A stretch of 64,000 nt of DNA from Rhizobacter sp. SG703 (GCF_012275445.1 NZ_JAAZQK010000013.1:62001-126000), one strand, 5' to 3'. Counted from the stretch's first letter, positions 1-8,541 are shown. The notes: generated by a model from the letters alone, not told the origin. Numbers and translations: made by a program.

Positions 1-1
1 G

Positions 2-748
2 GTCGAGATCGGCGAGGTGCGCGCGATCCGCCCCGGCTACGACGCCGAGCACAAGCGCTACCCGATGGAGGTCACCGCCGACGTGCACCCGCTGCGCCTG
101 GGCGCGGTGCGCGGTGCGCTGGTCGAGGACGGTGCGGGCCAGCGTCCTGCACCGGCCCGGACGCCGGACCAACGGCGGGCCGAGCGGCGCGAGCTGAACC
201 TGCAGCTGTTCCAGCGCCTGGTCGAGAACGGCCTGCGCGCGCAGCTGCGCACCGGCAACCTGCTGACCGGGCAGATGTACGTCGCGTTGGATTTCATCCC
301 GAAGACGCGCCCGGCCAGGCTCGCGATGGCCGATGGCGTGCCCGAGGTGCCGACGGTGCCGGGCACGTTGTCGGACGTGCAGCCGCAGATCGCCGAGATC
401 GTCGCGAAGATCAACAAGGTGCCGTTCGACGACATCGGCCGCGACCTGCGCGCCACGCTGGCGCAGGCGCGCGAGGCGATCGCGAAGCTGTCACCCGAAG
501 CGCAGCAATCGCTGGCGGAGGTGCGCAAGACGCTCGATGCGCTGCAGGGTTCGCTCGGCAAGTTCGACCGCAACCTGCTCGACCCCGACGCGCCGGTGCA
601 ACGCAACGTGGAGCAGACGATGACCGATTTGCAACGGGCCGCGCAATCGCTGCGCGTGCTGACCGACTACCTGCAGCGCCACCCCGAATCGCTGCTGCGC
701 GGCAAGCCGGCCGATCCGCCGCTGCCGTCGCTGGAGAACGCGCGATGA
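2..748 (+). CDS. pqiB: Intermembrane transport protein PqiB, C-terminal part (5' end outside window)
   Basis: Partial gene: the frame is open from base 2 and the visible 248 residues are only the C-terminal part of a protein that is normally about 550 residues long. PqiB is an inner-membrane-anchored MCE protein that forms a periplasm-spanning tunnel for lipid transport. Visible support is the end of an MCE repeat (LTGQMYVALDF, around residue 97) followed by a long amphipathic helical tail rich in Ala, Leu, Arg and Gln, as in PqiB C-termini. The stop codon overlaps the start of the next gene (ATGA at 745-748), and that gene encodes a PqiC-type lipoprotein, which strengthens the call. A GTG at 17 is internal, not the start. 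Confidence 0.88.
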   Translation, partial: VEIGEVRAIRPGYDAEHKRYPMEVTADVHPLRLGAVRGALVEDGAGQRPAPARTPDQRRAERRELNLQLFQRLVENGLRAQLRTGNLLTGQMYVALDFIPKTRPARLAMADGVPEVPTVPGTLSDVQPQIAEIVAKINKVPFDDIGRDLRATLAQAREAIAKLSPEAQQSLAEVRKTLDALQGSLGKFDRNLLDPDAPVQRNVEQTMTDLQRAAQSLRVLTDYLQRHPESLLRGKPADPPLPSLENAR

Positions 749-1371
749 AGGCGTGGCGGGCGGTCGAAGTGCGGACAACGCTGGTGCTGCTGGCCGCCGT
801 GTCGATGGCGGGTTGTGCATCGCAGCCGCCGGTGCGCTTTCACAGCCTGCTGCCGGCGGTGTCGTCGTCGCCGGCATCGACGCCGCCGGCCGCCGCCGGC
901 GCGCCGCTGGTCGTCGAGCTGGGTCCGGTGACGGTGCCGGCCGCGGTCGACCAGCCGCAATGGGTGCTGCGTGCCGGCGACGACAGCCTGCGCGTGCTCG
1001 AAGGCGAGCGCTGGGTCGCGCCGTTGCGCGACGAACTGCGTGCCGCGGTGATGGCGAGGCTGGCCGAGCACTTCAACGCGGTCGACGCCCGCACGCAGCC
1101 CGGCCCGGCGAGCGGCTGGCGCCTGCGCATCGAGGTGCAGCGTTTCGAATCGATGCTCGGCCGCGAGGCCTGGATCGACGCGGCGTGGTCGGCCACCTCG
1201 GTCGCGACGCCGGTGCGCACCGTGGCCTGCACGAGTCGTCTGCATGAGCCCGCGGGATCCGATGCACCTTCAATCGCTGCGGCACACCGTCGCGCGGTGC
1301 AGCGATTGGCGGATCAGATCGGCGAGCGGCTGAGGGCGATGGAGCAGCAGGCGTCGGTATTGGCTTGCTGA
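745..1371 (+). CDS. pqiC: PqiC-type ABC-transport auxiliary lipoprotein
   Basis: 208-residue outer-membrane lipoprotein of the PqiC/YmbA (DUF330) family. Family members dock the PqiB needle at the outer membrane. The N-terminus has a short charged segment, a hydrophobic helix and a lipobox ending SMAGC near residue 24, so the mature protein should begin at that Cys. The body carries family-like features: PVRFHSLLP just after the lipobox, and WVLRAGDDSLRVLEGERW around residue 72. It is translationally coupled to pqiB through ATGA. A large palindromic repeat starts 16 bp after the stop and could terminate the transcript. Confidence 0.85.
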   Translation: MKAWRAVEVRTTLVLLAAVSMAGCASQPPVRFHSLLPAVSSSPASTPPAAAGAPLVVELGPVTVPAAVDQPQWVLRAGDDSLRVLEGERWVAPLRDELRAAVMARLAEHFNAVDARTQPGPASGWRLRIEVQRFESMLGREAWIDAAWSATSVATPVRTVACTSRLHEPAGSDAPSIAAAHRRAVQRLADQIGERLRAMEQQASVLAC

Positions 1372-1386
1372 GCGGGTGCCCTGCTT

Positions 1387-1637
1387 GCAAAGGCGCGGGT
1401 GGGGCGGCTGTGGCGCGCCGGACGGGTCGGTCATCATCCCTGGCGGGATGCTGACTTCCCTCCGCTGGCTGGTTGGATGGCCCGTCGCCGAAACTCCCTC
1501 CACTCACTTCGTTCGTTGTGGTCAAACAGTCGGCGACAGTCAGTTCACGAACGCGCTGCGCGCGGGGCCATCCAACCAGCCAGCTCCGGCGACCCGCCCT
1601 GATTGGCGCGCCACAGCCGCCCCACCCGCGCCTTTGC
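1387..1637. repeat. Nested palindromic repeat, copy A
   Basis: Three concentric inverted repeats can be read directly. The outer arms 1387-1419 and 1605-1637 are perfect over 33 bp. The middle arms 1465-1483 and 1565-1583 are perfect over 19 bp. The inner arms 1484-1490 and 1531-1537 are perfect over 7 bp. The interior between the inner arms is a 40-bp core (1491-1530) that recurs in inverted orientation, with two differences, at 1862-1901. Arms differ completely in sequence between the two copies while the core is kept. No transposase is present, so a non-autonomous element or structured extragenic repeat is possible; its function is unknown. Confidence 0.85.
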
Positions 1638-1662
1638 CGGCACCGCCCGCTCTGTTTGGGGG

Positions 1663-1728
1663 GAAAAGATTGAAGTGATCGACGAGCGCGCCAGCGCTCG
1701 CATGCTCGTCTGTCACTTCAGTCTTTTC
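1663..1728. repeat. Hairpin between the two nested palindromes
   Basis: Inverted repeat with arms 1663-1678 and 1713-1728 (15 of 16 bp paired, beginning GAAAAGATTGAAG) and a second inner stem, 1681-1687 with 1704-1710. The right arm runs into TCTTTTC, so it could act as a terminator for pqiC if the upstream repeat does not. Confidence 0.6.
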
Positions 1729-1754
1729 CTCGCCCAAGAGCGGCGGGTGTTGAG

Positions 1755-2001
1755 CGGCGGGTGAGGGGATGGGCTGGGCTGGGGGCGATTTCTGGGGCGA
1801 CGGAGAAGATCGGCTTTGGGGATGGCGCGCGCCAGCGCGCTTCGTGGACTGATTCATCGGCACTGTTTGACCACAGCGAACGAAGTGAGCGGAGGGAGTT
1901 TGCCGATGCATCCCCAAAGCCGATCTTCGCAGTGGAGTCGGCCCGCCAGGGCCGACCGCCCCGGCATGAGCCCCCAGCCCAGCCCATCCCCTCACCCGCC
2001 G
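1755..2001. repeat. Nested palindromic repeat, copy B
   Basis: Same architecture as copy A with unrelated arms. The outer arms 1755-1785 and 1971-2001 are perfect over 31 bp. The middle arms 1805-1824 and 1909-1928 are perfect over 20 bp. The inner arms 1855-1862 and 1901-1908 are perfect over 8 bp. The shared core lies at 1862-1901 in inverted orientation (38 of 40 bp identical to copy A). The right outer arm overlaps the end of the minus-strand regulator and encodes its last residues and TGA stop. A 20-bp part of the outer arm (GGGTGAGGGGATGGGCTGGG) recurs at 56118-56137. Confidence 0.85.
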
Positions 2002-3113
2002 CGACGCGCCAAGCCCAGCCCCGCAAACGCATCCTCCAGCCGATGCACCTCCCCCGCATGCCGCGCGTCATACCCCGGCAACTGGTTCGCCGCCGCGCGG
2101 AACTCCTCGCTGCCCAGCACCGCCACCAGTTGCTGCATCGCCGGCGTGTCGAAGAACGCTTCGTCGCACAGCAGGAAATACTGCTCCGTCTGCAGCGGAA
2201 TGAAGTCCAGCTCGAAGCGCCGCGCCGCCGTCTCGACGCCGAAGCCCGCATCGGCCATGCCGCTGGCCACGTAGGCCGCCACCGCCGCATGCGTGCGCTC
2301 GCACGGCGCATGCCCCACCGGCCCGGCCGGGTCCACCCCCGCCTGCTGCAGCAACAGGTCGAGCAGCAGCCGCGTACCCGACCCAGGATCGCGGCTGACG
2401 AAGCGCACGTCCATGCGCGCCAGGTCCGCCATCCCGCGCACGCGCAGCGGATTGCCCGCCTGCAGCATCAGCCCCTGCCGCCGCGTGCTCACATCGATCA
2501 GCATCTGCTCGCCCGGCCGCAGCCACGGCCGGTAATGCTCGACCCCCGCCGCTTCGAACTCGCCATGAGGCACATGCAACCCGGCCACGTCGCACTGCCA
2601 GCTCGTCATCGCCGACACCGCCTCGATGCCGGTGCAGTACTTCCATTCCAGCTGCATGCCGTCGGCGGCCAGCTGCTGCTGCAGGATCTCGATCGAAAAA
2701 CCATGGCTCGCGTGCAGGCGCAGCACCGCCGGCGGCTCCTCCATCGCCTGCGCGATCTCGGCCTCGAGTTCCGACGCGATCGATTCGAACAGCGGCGTCA
2801 GCCGCGCCGTGATACGGCGATCGGCCCACACCAGTTTTTCGCCCAGCGGCGCGAGCGTCGAGTTGCGCCCCGGCGACATGCGCAGCAGCGGCGCACCGAA
2901 CAGCGCATGCCCCTCGCGCACCATCTGCCAAGCATGGCGGTACGACAACCCGCTGGCCTCGCACGCGCGCGCCAGGCTGCCGTGCTGCTGCACGAGGCGC
3001 AGCAGTTCGATCAGCCGCGGCATCAGCGTGCCGCCGCCTTCGCGCGTCAACGACCACTGCGGCTTGATGGTGACTTTGTTCACGGAATACAGCCTTATCG
3101 TTTTCCTGCCCAT
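1992..3113 (-). CDS. ModE-like HTH regulator with a periplasmic-binding-like C-terminal domain
   Basis: One-component regulator of up to 373 residues. The N-terminal 100 residues form a ModE/LysR-type winged helix (LARACEASGLSYRHAWQM). The rest resembles the substrate-binding fold fused to HTH domains in proteins found beside molybdenum or formate dehydrogenase genes (GSGTRLLLDLLL, FGVETAARRF). It is divergent from the transporter and molybdoenzyme genes, so it is likely their regulator, sensing molybdate, molybdopterin or a carboxylate; the ligand is unknown. The ATG at 3113 has no ribosome-binding site. A GTG at 3083 has an AAGG nine bases upstream and lies just before KVTIKPQW, where related proteins usually begin, so 3083 may be the true start. 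The stop codon lies inside a palindromic repeat arm. Confidence 0.72.
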   Translation of the reverse strand: MGRKTIRLYSVNKVTIKPQWSLTREGGGTLMPRLIELLRLVQQHGSLARACEASGLSYRHAWQMVREGHALFGAPLLRMSPGRNSTLAPLGEKLVWADRRITARLTPLFESIASELEAEIAQAMEEPPAVLRLHASHGFSIEILQQQLAADGMQLEWKYCTGIEAVSAMTSWQCDVAGLHVPHGEFEAAGVEHYRPWLRPGEQMLIDVSTRRQGLMLQAGNPLRVRGMADLARMDVRFVSRDPGSGTRLLLDLLLQQAGVDPAGPVGHAPCERTHAAVAAYVASGMADAGFGVETAARRFELDFIPLQTEQYFLLCDEAFFDTPAMQQLVAVLGSEEFRAAANQLPGYDARHAGEVHRLEDAFAGLGLARRGG

Positions 3114-3272
3114 GTAAGCGATTGCTTGTTCGCGGGCCTATGTCCGCGGCATCATATTGCCGCCACGCCGGCCCCTGCCTACAGTCCGGAGCTTGCGTGT
3201 CACTGCAGCATCAAGACCCGTGCGAGCCCGGCGGGATCTTGAATACCGATACTCACAAACCCGGGAGCAAGA

Positions 3273-4946
3273 ATGTCTTCAACCACAGCGGAATCGACAA
3301 CCTCCGCGCCAGCCGGCGCCGCCGGACTGCTCGACAAGGAGCGGACGATCGCCGGCCCTGGCTTCAATCGCTGGCTCGTCCCGCCGGCAGCCCTGGCCAT
3401 CCACCTGTGCATCGGCATGGCCTACGGCTTCTCGGTGTTCTGGTTGCCGTTGTCGAAGGCGCTGGGCATCAAGGAAGCGATCAAGTGCGGCCCGGACGTC
3501 GGCTTCTTCGCCGAATTGTTCACCACCACCTGCGACTGGAAGATCTCGACGCTCGGGTGGATGTACACCTTGTTCTTCGTGTTCCTCGGCTGCTCGGCGG
3601 CGCTGTGGGGCGGCTGGCTCGAACGGGCCGGCCCGCGCAAGGCCGGCGTGGTCAGTGCGTTGTGCTGGTGCGGCGGCATGCTGATCTCGGCACTGGGCAT
3701 CCACCTGCACCAGTTCTGGATGATGATCCTCGGCTCCGGCGTGATCGGCGGCGTCGGCCTCGGCCTCGGCTATATCTCGCCGGTGTCGACGCTGATCAAG
3801 TGGTTCCCCGACCGCCGCGGCATGGCCACCGGCATGGCCATCATGGGCTTCGGCGGCGGCGCGATGATCGGTTCGCCGCTCGCCGCCGAGCTGATGAAGA
3901 CCTTCGCATCGCCGACCGACGTCGGCGTGATGCAGACCTTCATCGTGATGGCGCTGGTCTACTTCGTCTTCATGCTGGGCGGGGCCTTCGGCTACCGCGT
4001 GCCGCCGAGCGGTTGGAAGCCCGAAGGCTGGACCCCGCCGGTCGCGCAGACGAGCAACGCGATGATCACGCAGCGCCACGTGCACGTGAAGAAGGTCTGG
4101 GGCATTCCGCAGTTCTGGCTGGTCTGGCTGGTGCTGTGCATGAACGTCAGTGCCGGCATCGGCGTGATCGGCATCGCGAGCCCGATGCTGCAGGAAGTCT
4201 TCGGCGGCAGCCTGATCGGCGTCGACGCCAAGTTCGGCGCGCTCGACAAGGTGCAACTGGCGGCGATCGCCGGCGTGGCCGCCGGCTTCACCGCCCTGCT
4301 GAGCCTGTTCAACATCGGCGGCCGCTTCGTGTGGGCCAGCTTCTCCGACAAGCTCGGCCGCAAGGTGACCTATGCGGTGTTCTTCGTCCTCGGCGGCATC
4401 CTGTACGCCAGCCTGCCCGGCAGCGCCACCGCCGGCAGCAAGCTGCTGTTCGTCGGTGCGGTCTGCATCATCCTGAGCATGTACGGCGGCGGCTTCGCGA
4501 CGGTGCCGGCCTACCTGGCCGACCTGTTCGGCACGCAGATGGTGGGCGCGATCCACGGCCGCCTGCTGACGGCCTGGGCCACGGCCGGCATCCTCGGCCC
4601 GGTGGTCGTGAACTACATGCGCGACTACCAGCTCGGCCTGGGCATCCCGCGCGAGCAGGTCTACAACCAGACGATGTACATCCTGGTCGGCATGCTGGTG
4701 ATCGGCCTGATCGCCAACCTGTCGATCCGTCCGGTGGCCGACAAGTACTTCATGAGCGACGAGGAACTGGCCGAAGAAAAGCGCCTGGCGCATGACCGCG
4801 CGGCCGCGTCCGACGTCGGCGCGGGTTCGGGCGCCGGTGGCACCACGCCGACCTTCATGGTCGCGCTGGCCTGGGCGGCTGTCGGCATTCCGCTGGCCTG
4901 GGGCGTCTACAAGACCTTGCTGACCGTGGGCAAGTTCTTCGCCTGA
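3273..4946 (+). CDS. OFA-family MFS transporter (oxalate/formate antiporter type)
   Basis: 557-residue inner-membrane protein with about 12 to 14 hydrophobic segments. It belongs to the major facilitator superfamily, oxalate:formate antiporter (OFA) group. Visible features are the N-terminal helix with CIGMAYGFSVFWLPL, the loop WFPDRRGMATGMAIMGFGGGA typical of OFA proteins, and a second-half signature GGRFVWASFSDKLGRK. It is longer than a standard MFS protein because of a roughly 60-residue insertion after the first helix (GPDVGFFAELFTTTCDWK) and an extra C-terminal helix. A GGGAGC ribosome-binding site precedes the ATG. Its place upstream of a formate-dehydrogenase-like enzyme suggests uptake or exchange of formate, oxalate or a related acid; the actual substrate cannot be read from sequence. 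Confidence 0.85.
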   Translation: MSSTTAESTTSAPAGAAGLLDKERTIAGPGFNRWLVPPAALAIHLCIGMAYGFSVFWLPLSKALGIKEAIKCGPDVGFFAELFTTTCDWKISTLGWMYTLFFVFLGCSAALWGGWLERAGPRKAGVVSALCWCGGMLISALGIHLHQFWMMILGSGVIGGVGLGLGYISPVSTLIKWFPDRRGMATGMAIMGFGGGAMIGSPLAAELMKTFASPTDVGVMQTFIVMALVYFVFMLGGAFGYRVPPSGWKPEGWTPPVAQTSNAMITQRHVHVKKVWGIPQFWLVWLVLCMNVSAGIGVIGIASPMLQEVFGGSLIGVDAKFGALDKVQLAAIAGVAAGFTALLSLFNIGGRFVWASFSDKLGRKVTYAVFFVLGGILYASLPGSATAGSKLLFVGAVCIILSMYGGGFATVPAYLADLFGTQMVGAIHGRLLTAWATAGILGPVVVNYMRDYQLGLGIPREQVYNQTMYILVGMLVIGLIANLSIRPVADKYFMSDEELAEEKRLAHDRAAASDVGAGSGAGGTTPTFMVALAWAAVGIPLAWGVYKTLLTVGKFFA

Positions 4947-4971
4947 AGAAGAGTTGGGAGTCGGAGAAAAA

Positions 4972-7332
4972 ATGGCACACCAGAAGATCGAGTTCTACAA
5001 GGGTCCGGCCGGCGGCTGGGGCGCGCTGAAGAGCGTCGCGCAGCAGCTGCTGCAGCACGGCATCGCGGCCAAGGGCGCGAAGACGATGCTGTCGGCCAAC
5101 CAGCCGGACGGCTTCGACTGCCCCGGCTGCGCGTGGCCGGACCGCGACCACACCTCGACCTTCGAGTTCTGCGAGAACGGCGTGAAAGCCGTGGCCGCCG
5201 AGGCCACGTCCAAACGCGCGACGCCCGAGGTGCTGGGCGCGCACACCGTCTCGTGGCTGGCCGAACAGTCCGACTTCTTCCTCGAGGACATGGGCCGCAT
5301 CACGCACCCGATGGTGTATGACGCGGCCTCCGACCGCTACCAACCCATCGCCTGGGACCAGGCGTTCGCGATGATCGCGCGCGAGCTGCGCGCGCTGCCG
5401 GACCCGAACCAGGCGATCTTCTACACCTCCGGCCGCACCTCCAACGAGGCGGCCTTCCTGTACCAGCTGTTCGTGCGCGAGTACGGCACGAACAACTTCC
5501 CCGACTGCTCGAACATGTGCCACGAGCCGAGCGGCTCGGGCCTGCGGCCGACCATCGGCGTCGGCAAGGGCACGGTCACGCTCGACGACTTCGAGCTGGC
5601 CGACGCGATCTTCATCTTCGGCCAGAACCCCGGCACCAACCACCCTCGCATGCTCGGCGAGCTGCGCGACGCGTCGAAGCGCGGCGCGAAGATCGTCAGC
5701 TTCAACCCGCTGCGCGAGCGCGGGCTGGAGCGCTTCGCGAATCCGCAGAACGCGATCGAGATGGCCACGCTCGGCTCGACGCCGATCAGCTCGCATTACT
5801 TCCAGCTGCGCATCGGCGGCGACCTCGCGCTGGTCAAGGGCATGTGCAAGCACCTGTTCGAGCTCGACGACCGCGCGCAGCGCGACGGCACCGCCCGCGT
5901 GCTCGACGTGGCCTTCATCGCCGAGCACACGCACGGCTTCGAGGCCTTCGAGGCCGACGTGCGCGCCGAGAGCTGGAGCACGATCGAGGCCGAATCGGGC
6001 CTGGCCGAAGCGCAGGTCCGCCAGGCCGGCGACCTGTACGCCGGCGCCAGCCGCGTGATCGCCTGCTGGGGCATGGGCATCACGCAGCACCAGCATTCGG
6101 TCGCGACGATCCAGATGATCACCAACCTGCTGCTGACGCGCGGCAACCTGGGCCGTCCGGGTGCGGGCGCCTGCCCGGTGCGCGGCCACAGCAACGTGCA
6201 GGGCGACCGCACGATGGGCATCTACGAGAAGCCGGCGCCGGCCTTCCTGGACCGCCTGGCCGACGTGTTCGGCTTCGAGCCGCCGCGTGCCGAGGGCTTC
6301 GACACGGTCGGCGCGATCGAGGCGATGGTCGACGGCCGCGGCAAGGTGTTCTTCGCGATGGGCGGCAACTTCGCCGCCGCCACGCCCGACACGCATGCCA
6401 CCTGGAAGGGGCTGCGCCGCTGCGAGCTGACGGTGCACGTCGCCACCAAGTTCAACCGCAGCCACGTGATCCATGGCCGCCAGGCGCTGCTGCTGCCCTG
6501 CCTGGGCCGCACCGAGGTCGACCTGCAGGCCGCCGGCGCGCAGGGCGTGACGGTCGAAGACTCGATGAGCATGGTGCACCTGTCGTCCGGGCTGAACGCG
6601 CCGGCGTCGCCGATGCTGCTGTCCGAGCCGATGATCGTCGCGCGGCTGGCCGCCGCCACGCTGCCGGCCAGCAAGACCCCGTGGCTGTGGCTGGTCGAGG
6701 ACTACAGCCGCATCCGCGACAAGATCGAAGCGGTGTTCGACGACTTCAGCGGCTTCAACGAGAAGATCCGCAAGCCGGGCGGCTTCCGGCTGCGCAACAC
6801 CGCATCGGAACGCGTGTGGGTCACCGCCTCGCACAAGGCGGAGTTCAGCGCCCACCCGGTGCCGCGCGACACCGCAGTGCACCGCGCCCGCAAGCAGACC
6901 GATGCCGTCGTGCTGACGCTCGCCACCGTGCGCTCGCACGACCAGTACAACACCACGATCTACGGCATGGACGACCGCTACCGCGGCGTCTATGGCCACC
7001 GCCGCGTCGTCTTCATCCACCGCGACGACCTGAAGGACATCGGCATGAAGGCCGGCGACTGGGTCGACATCACCAGCGTCTACTTCGGCGACGACGGCAA
7101 CGACGAACGGCGCACCGCCGAGAAGTTCCTGCTGGTCGAGTACGACATCCCGCGCGGCTGCATCGCGAGCTACTACCCCGAGACCAACGCGCTGGTGCCG
7201 CTGCAGAGCTTCGCGATCGGTGCCCGCACGCCGACCTCGAAGTCGATCCCGGTGGTGCTCACGCTGCGCCCGCAGGACACGCCGGTGGCCCATGCGCGCG
7301 ACGTGGCCGACGCCGCGCCGGCCCATGCATGA
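4972..7332 (+). CDS. FdhF/YdeP family molybdopterin oxidoreductase
   Basis: 786-residue enzyme of the YdeP/FdhF branch of the DMSO-reductase superfamily, which binds bis-MGD molybdenum and probably one Fe-S cluster. An N-terminal FDCPGCAWPD (about residue 47) matches the family. NMCHEPSGSG places Cys183 where formate dehydrogenase H has its selenocysteine or Cys molybdenum ligand. Later motifs include GQNPGTNHPR, a nucleotide-binding GRPGAGACPVRGHSNVQG, and a C-terminal molybdopterin dinucleotide-binding domain (RSHDQYNTTIYGMDDRYRG region). The start was chosen at 4972 because GGAG lies just upstream; a GTG at 4954 is less likely. No beta or gamma subunit gene is nearby, as is usual for YdeP. 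Formate oxidation is the favoured but unproven reaction. Confidence 0.85.
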   Translation: MAHQKIEFYKGPAGGWGALKSVAQQLLQHGIAAKGAKTMLSANQPDGFDCPGCAWPDRDHTSTFEFCENGVKAVAAEATSKRATPEVLGAHTVSWLAEQSDFFLEDMGRITHPMVYDAASDRYQPIAWDQAFAMIARELRALPDPNQAIFYTSGRTSNEAAFLYQLFVREYGTNNFPDCSNMCHEPSGSGLRPTIGVGKGTVTLDDFELADAIFIFGQNPGTNHPRMLGELRDASKRGAKIVSFNPLRERGLERFANPQNAIEMATLGSTPISSHYFQLRIGGDLALVKGMCKHLFELDDRAQRDGTARVLDVAFIAEHTHGFEAFEADVRAESWSTIEAESGLAEAQVRQAGDLYAGASRVIACWGMGITQHQHSVATIQMITNLLLTRGNLGRPGAGACPVRGHSNVQGDRTMGIYEKPAPAFLDRLADVFGFEPPRAEGFDTVGAIEAMVDGRGKVFFAMGGNFAAATPDTHATWKGLRRCELTVHVATKFNRSHVIHGRQALLLPCLGRTEVDLQAAGAQGVTVEDSMSMVHLSSGLNAPASPMLLSEPMIVARLAAATLPASKTPWLWLVEDYSRIRDKIEAVFDDFSGFNEKIRKPGGFRLRNTASERVWVTASHKAEFSAHPVPRDTAVHRARKQTDAVVLTLATVRSHDQYNTTIYGMDDRYRGVYGHRRVVFIHRDDLKDIGMKAGDWVDITSVYFGDDGNDERRTAEKFLLVEYDIPRGCIASYYPETNALVPLQSFAIGARTPTSKSIPVVLTLRPQDTPVAHARDVADAAPAHA

Positions 7333-7585
7333 AGCCGGACCCGCGGCGCTCGAAGACCGGGCGCTGCAGGAACTGCTGGCGCTCGACGACGAAGGCCGCG
7401 GCGTCTCGCTGACGCGGCTGGCCAAGCGGCTGGGCGTGCGGGTCAGCGTGCTGATCCGCCTCTACACGCAGATGAGCGATGCCCGCATCGGCGACGCGGC
7501 CGGCCCCGGCTGGGTCCGCCTGCAGGTCGACGACGGCGGACAATGGCGGGCCTTCGCCACCGACGCTGCACGCCGCCCGACATGA
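7325..7585 (+). CDS. Small HTH-like protein between the molybdoenzyme and fdhD
   Basis: 86 residues, start ATG at 7325, overlapping the molybdoenzyme stop by 8 bp and overlapping fdhD by ATGA at its own end. It is therefore tightly coupled on both sides and likely real. The centre reads as a helix-turn-helix (VSLTRLAKRLGVRVSVLIRL), followed by a short beta segment (GPGWVRLQVDDGGQW) that could be the wing of a winged helix. I do not recognise a characterised family. It could be a small regulator, or a chaperone-like partner for molybdoenzyme maturation; position is the only functional evidence. Confidence 0.7.
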   Translation: MHEAGPAALEDRALQELLALDDEGRGVSLTRLAKRLGVRVSVLIRLYTQMSDARIGDAAGPGWVRLQVDDGGQWRAFATDAARRPT

Positions 7586-8436
7586 CCCTGCCCGCGCCCG
7601 ACCCGCGCGTCGCCCTCGACGACTGCGACCTGCCCGACCACCTGCCGCCGACCGAGGCGGTGTCGGTGCGTCGCCACCTGGGCGCGGTCGCCAGCGAGCG
7701 GCGCGACGTGGTGGCGGTCGAATCGCCGGTCGCGCTGGTCTTCAACGGCCTGTCGCATGCGGTGATGATGGCCACGCCGACCGACCTCGAGGCCTTCGGG
7801 CTCGGCTTCGCGCTGTCCGAAGGGCTGATCGCCGGACGCGACGAATGCCGCGACATCGAGGTCCGGGCGCATGCGCGCGGCTGCGAGGTGCACCTGACGG
7901 TGTCGTCGCGCGCGTTCGCCGCGCTGAAGGACCGCAAGCGCTCGCTCGAAGGCCGCACCGGCTGCGGGCTGTGCGGCATCGACAGCCTGGCGCAGCTCGA
8001 CCTGCTGCCCGCCGAACGCCTGGCCGAGCACGCGCTGGTCCCGTCCGAGGTGGTGCTGCGCGCGTTCGCCGCGCTGCCGGCCCGGCAGGCGCTGAACGCC
8101 GACACCGGCGCCTGCCATGCCGCCGGCTGGGCCACGCCGGCCGGCGAGCTGCTCGACGTGACCGAGGACGTCGGCCGCCACAACGCGCTGGACAAGCTGC
8201 TCGGCCGGCGCGCGCTGGCCGGCCGCCTCGGCGAGCCCGGCTTCGTCGTGATGTCGAGCCGCGCGAGCTACGAGCTGGTGCGCAAGTGCGCGCGGCTGCA
8301 GGTCGGCACGCTGGCCGCGATCTCGGCGCCGACCTCGCTCGCGATCGACATCGCGCGGCAGTCGGGCCTGCAGCTGTACGGCTTCTGCCGCGGCGAGCAG
8401 GCGGTCGACTACACCGCGCTCGCGCCGGCCGCCTGA
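7582..8436 (+). CDS. fdhD: Formate dehydrogenase accessory sulfurtransferase FdhD
   Basis: 284 residues. FdhD carries sulfur from a cysteine desulfurase to the molybdenum cofactor, which activates formate-dehydrogenase-type enzymes. Family motifs are easy to see: GLGFALSEGLI, the mobile loop GCGLCG with the two sulfur-transfer cysteines, ACHAAGW, and the strongly conserved EDVGRHNALDKLLG, followed by SSRASYELVRKC. The start at 7582 is inside the stop of the preceding small gene (ATGA), so translation is coupled. It implies that the upstream molybdoenzyme needs sulfurated cofactor. Confidence 0.95.
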   Translation: MTLPAPDPRVALDDCDLPDHLPPTEAVSVRRHLGAVASERRDVVAVESPVALVFNGLSHAVMMATPTDLEAFGLGFALSEGLIAGRDECRDIEVRAHARGCEVHLTVSSRAFAALKDRKRSLEGRTGCGLCGIDSLAQLDLLPAERLAEHALVPSEVVLRAFAALPARQALNADTGACHAAGWATPAGELLDVTEDVGRHNALDKLLGRRALAGRLGEPGFVVMSSRASYELVRKCARLQVGTLAAISAPTSLAIDIARQSGLQLYGFCRGEQAVDYTALAPAA

Positions 8437-8541
8437 CAAGCCCGCGCCGGCAAGCTGGGGGGGGCGGTCGTCCGCGAACTTGGGGATGCCGTCGGCGCGG
8501 CGTGAAGGCACGCTCTCGGGGCCGCCTCACCAGGATCCCGC

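Larger units (their letters stand above)
1372..1991. other. 620-bp gene-free region made largely of palindromic repeats
   Basis: No credible gene lies between pqiC and the minus-strand regulator ending at 1992. Open frames here have no ribosome-binding site and are created by the symmetry of the repeats. The interval holds two large nested palindromes (1387-1637 and 1755-2001) and a smaller hairpin between them (1663-1728). As the two flanking genes converge, the region probably also acts as a bidirectional terminator. Confidence 0.8.

Noticed and set aside
1387-2001. The nested palindromes as a pair of insertion-sequence ends.
   Set aside because: There is no transposase gene between or inside them, and the arms of the two copies are not alike, so they are not the two ends of one IS. 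No target-site duplication was identified.
1761-3242. A 493-codon plus-strand open frame across the repeat region and the regulator gene.
   Set aside because: It crosses both palindromes and lies opposite the regulator; composition is Arg/His/Gln-rich as in shadow frames.
4855-7425. An 856-codon minus-strand frame opposite the molybdoenzyme.
   Set aside because: Arg/Val/His-rich shadow of a conserved gene.
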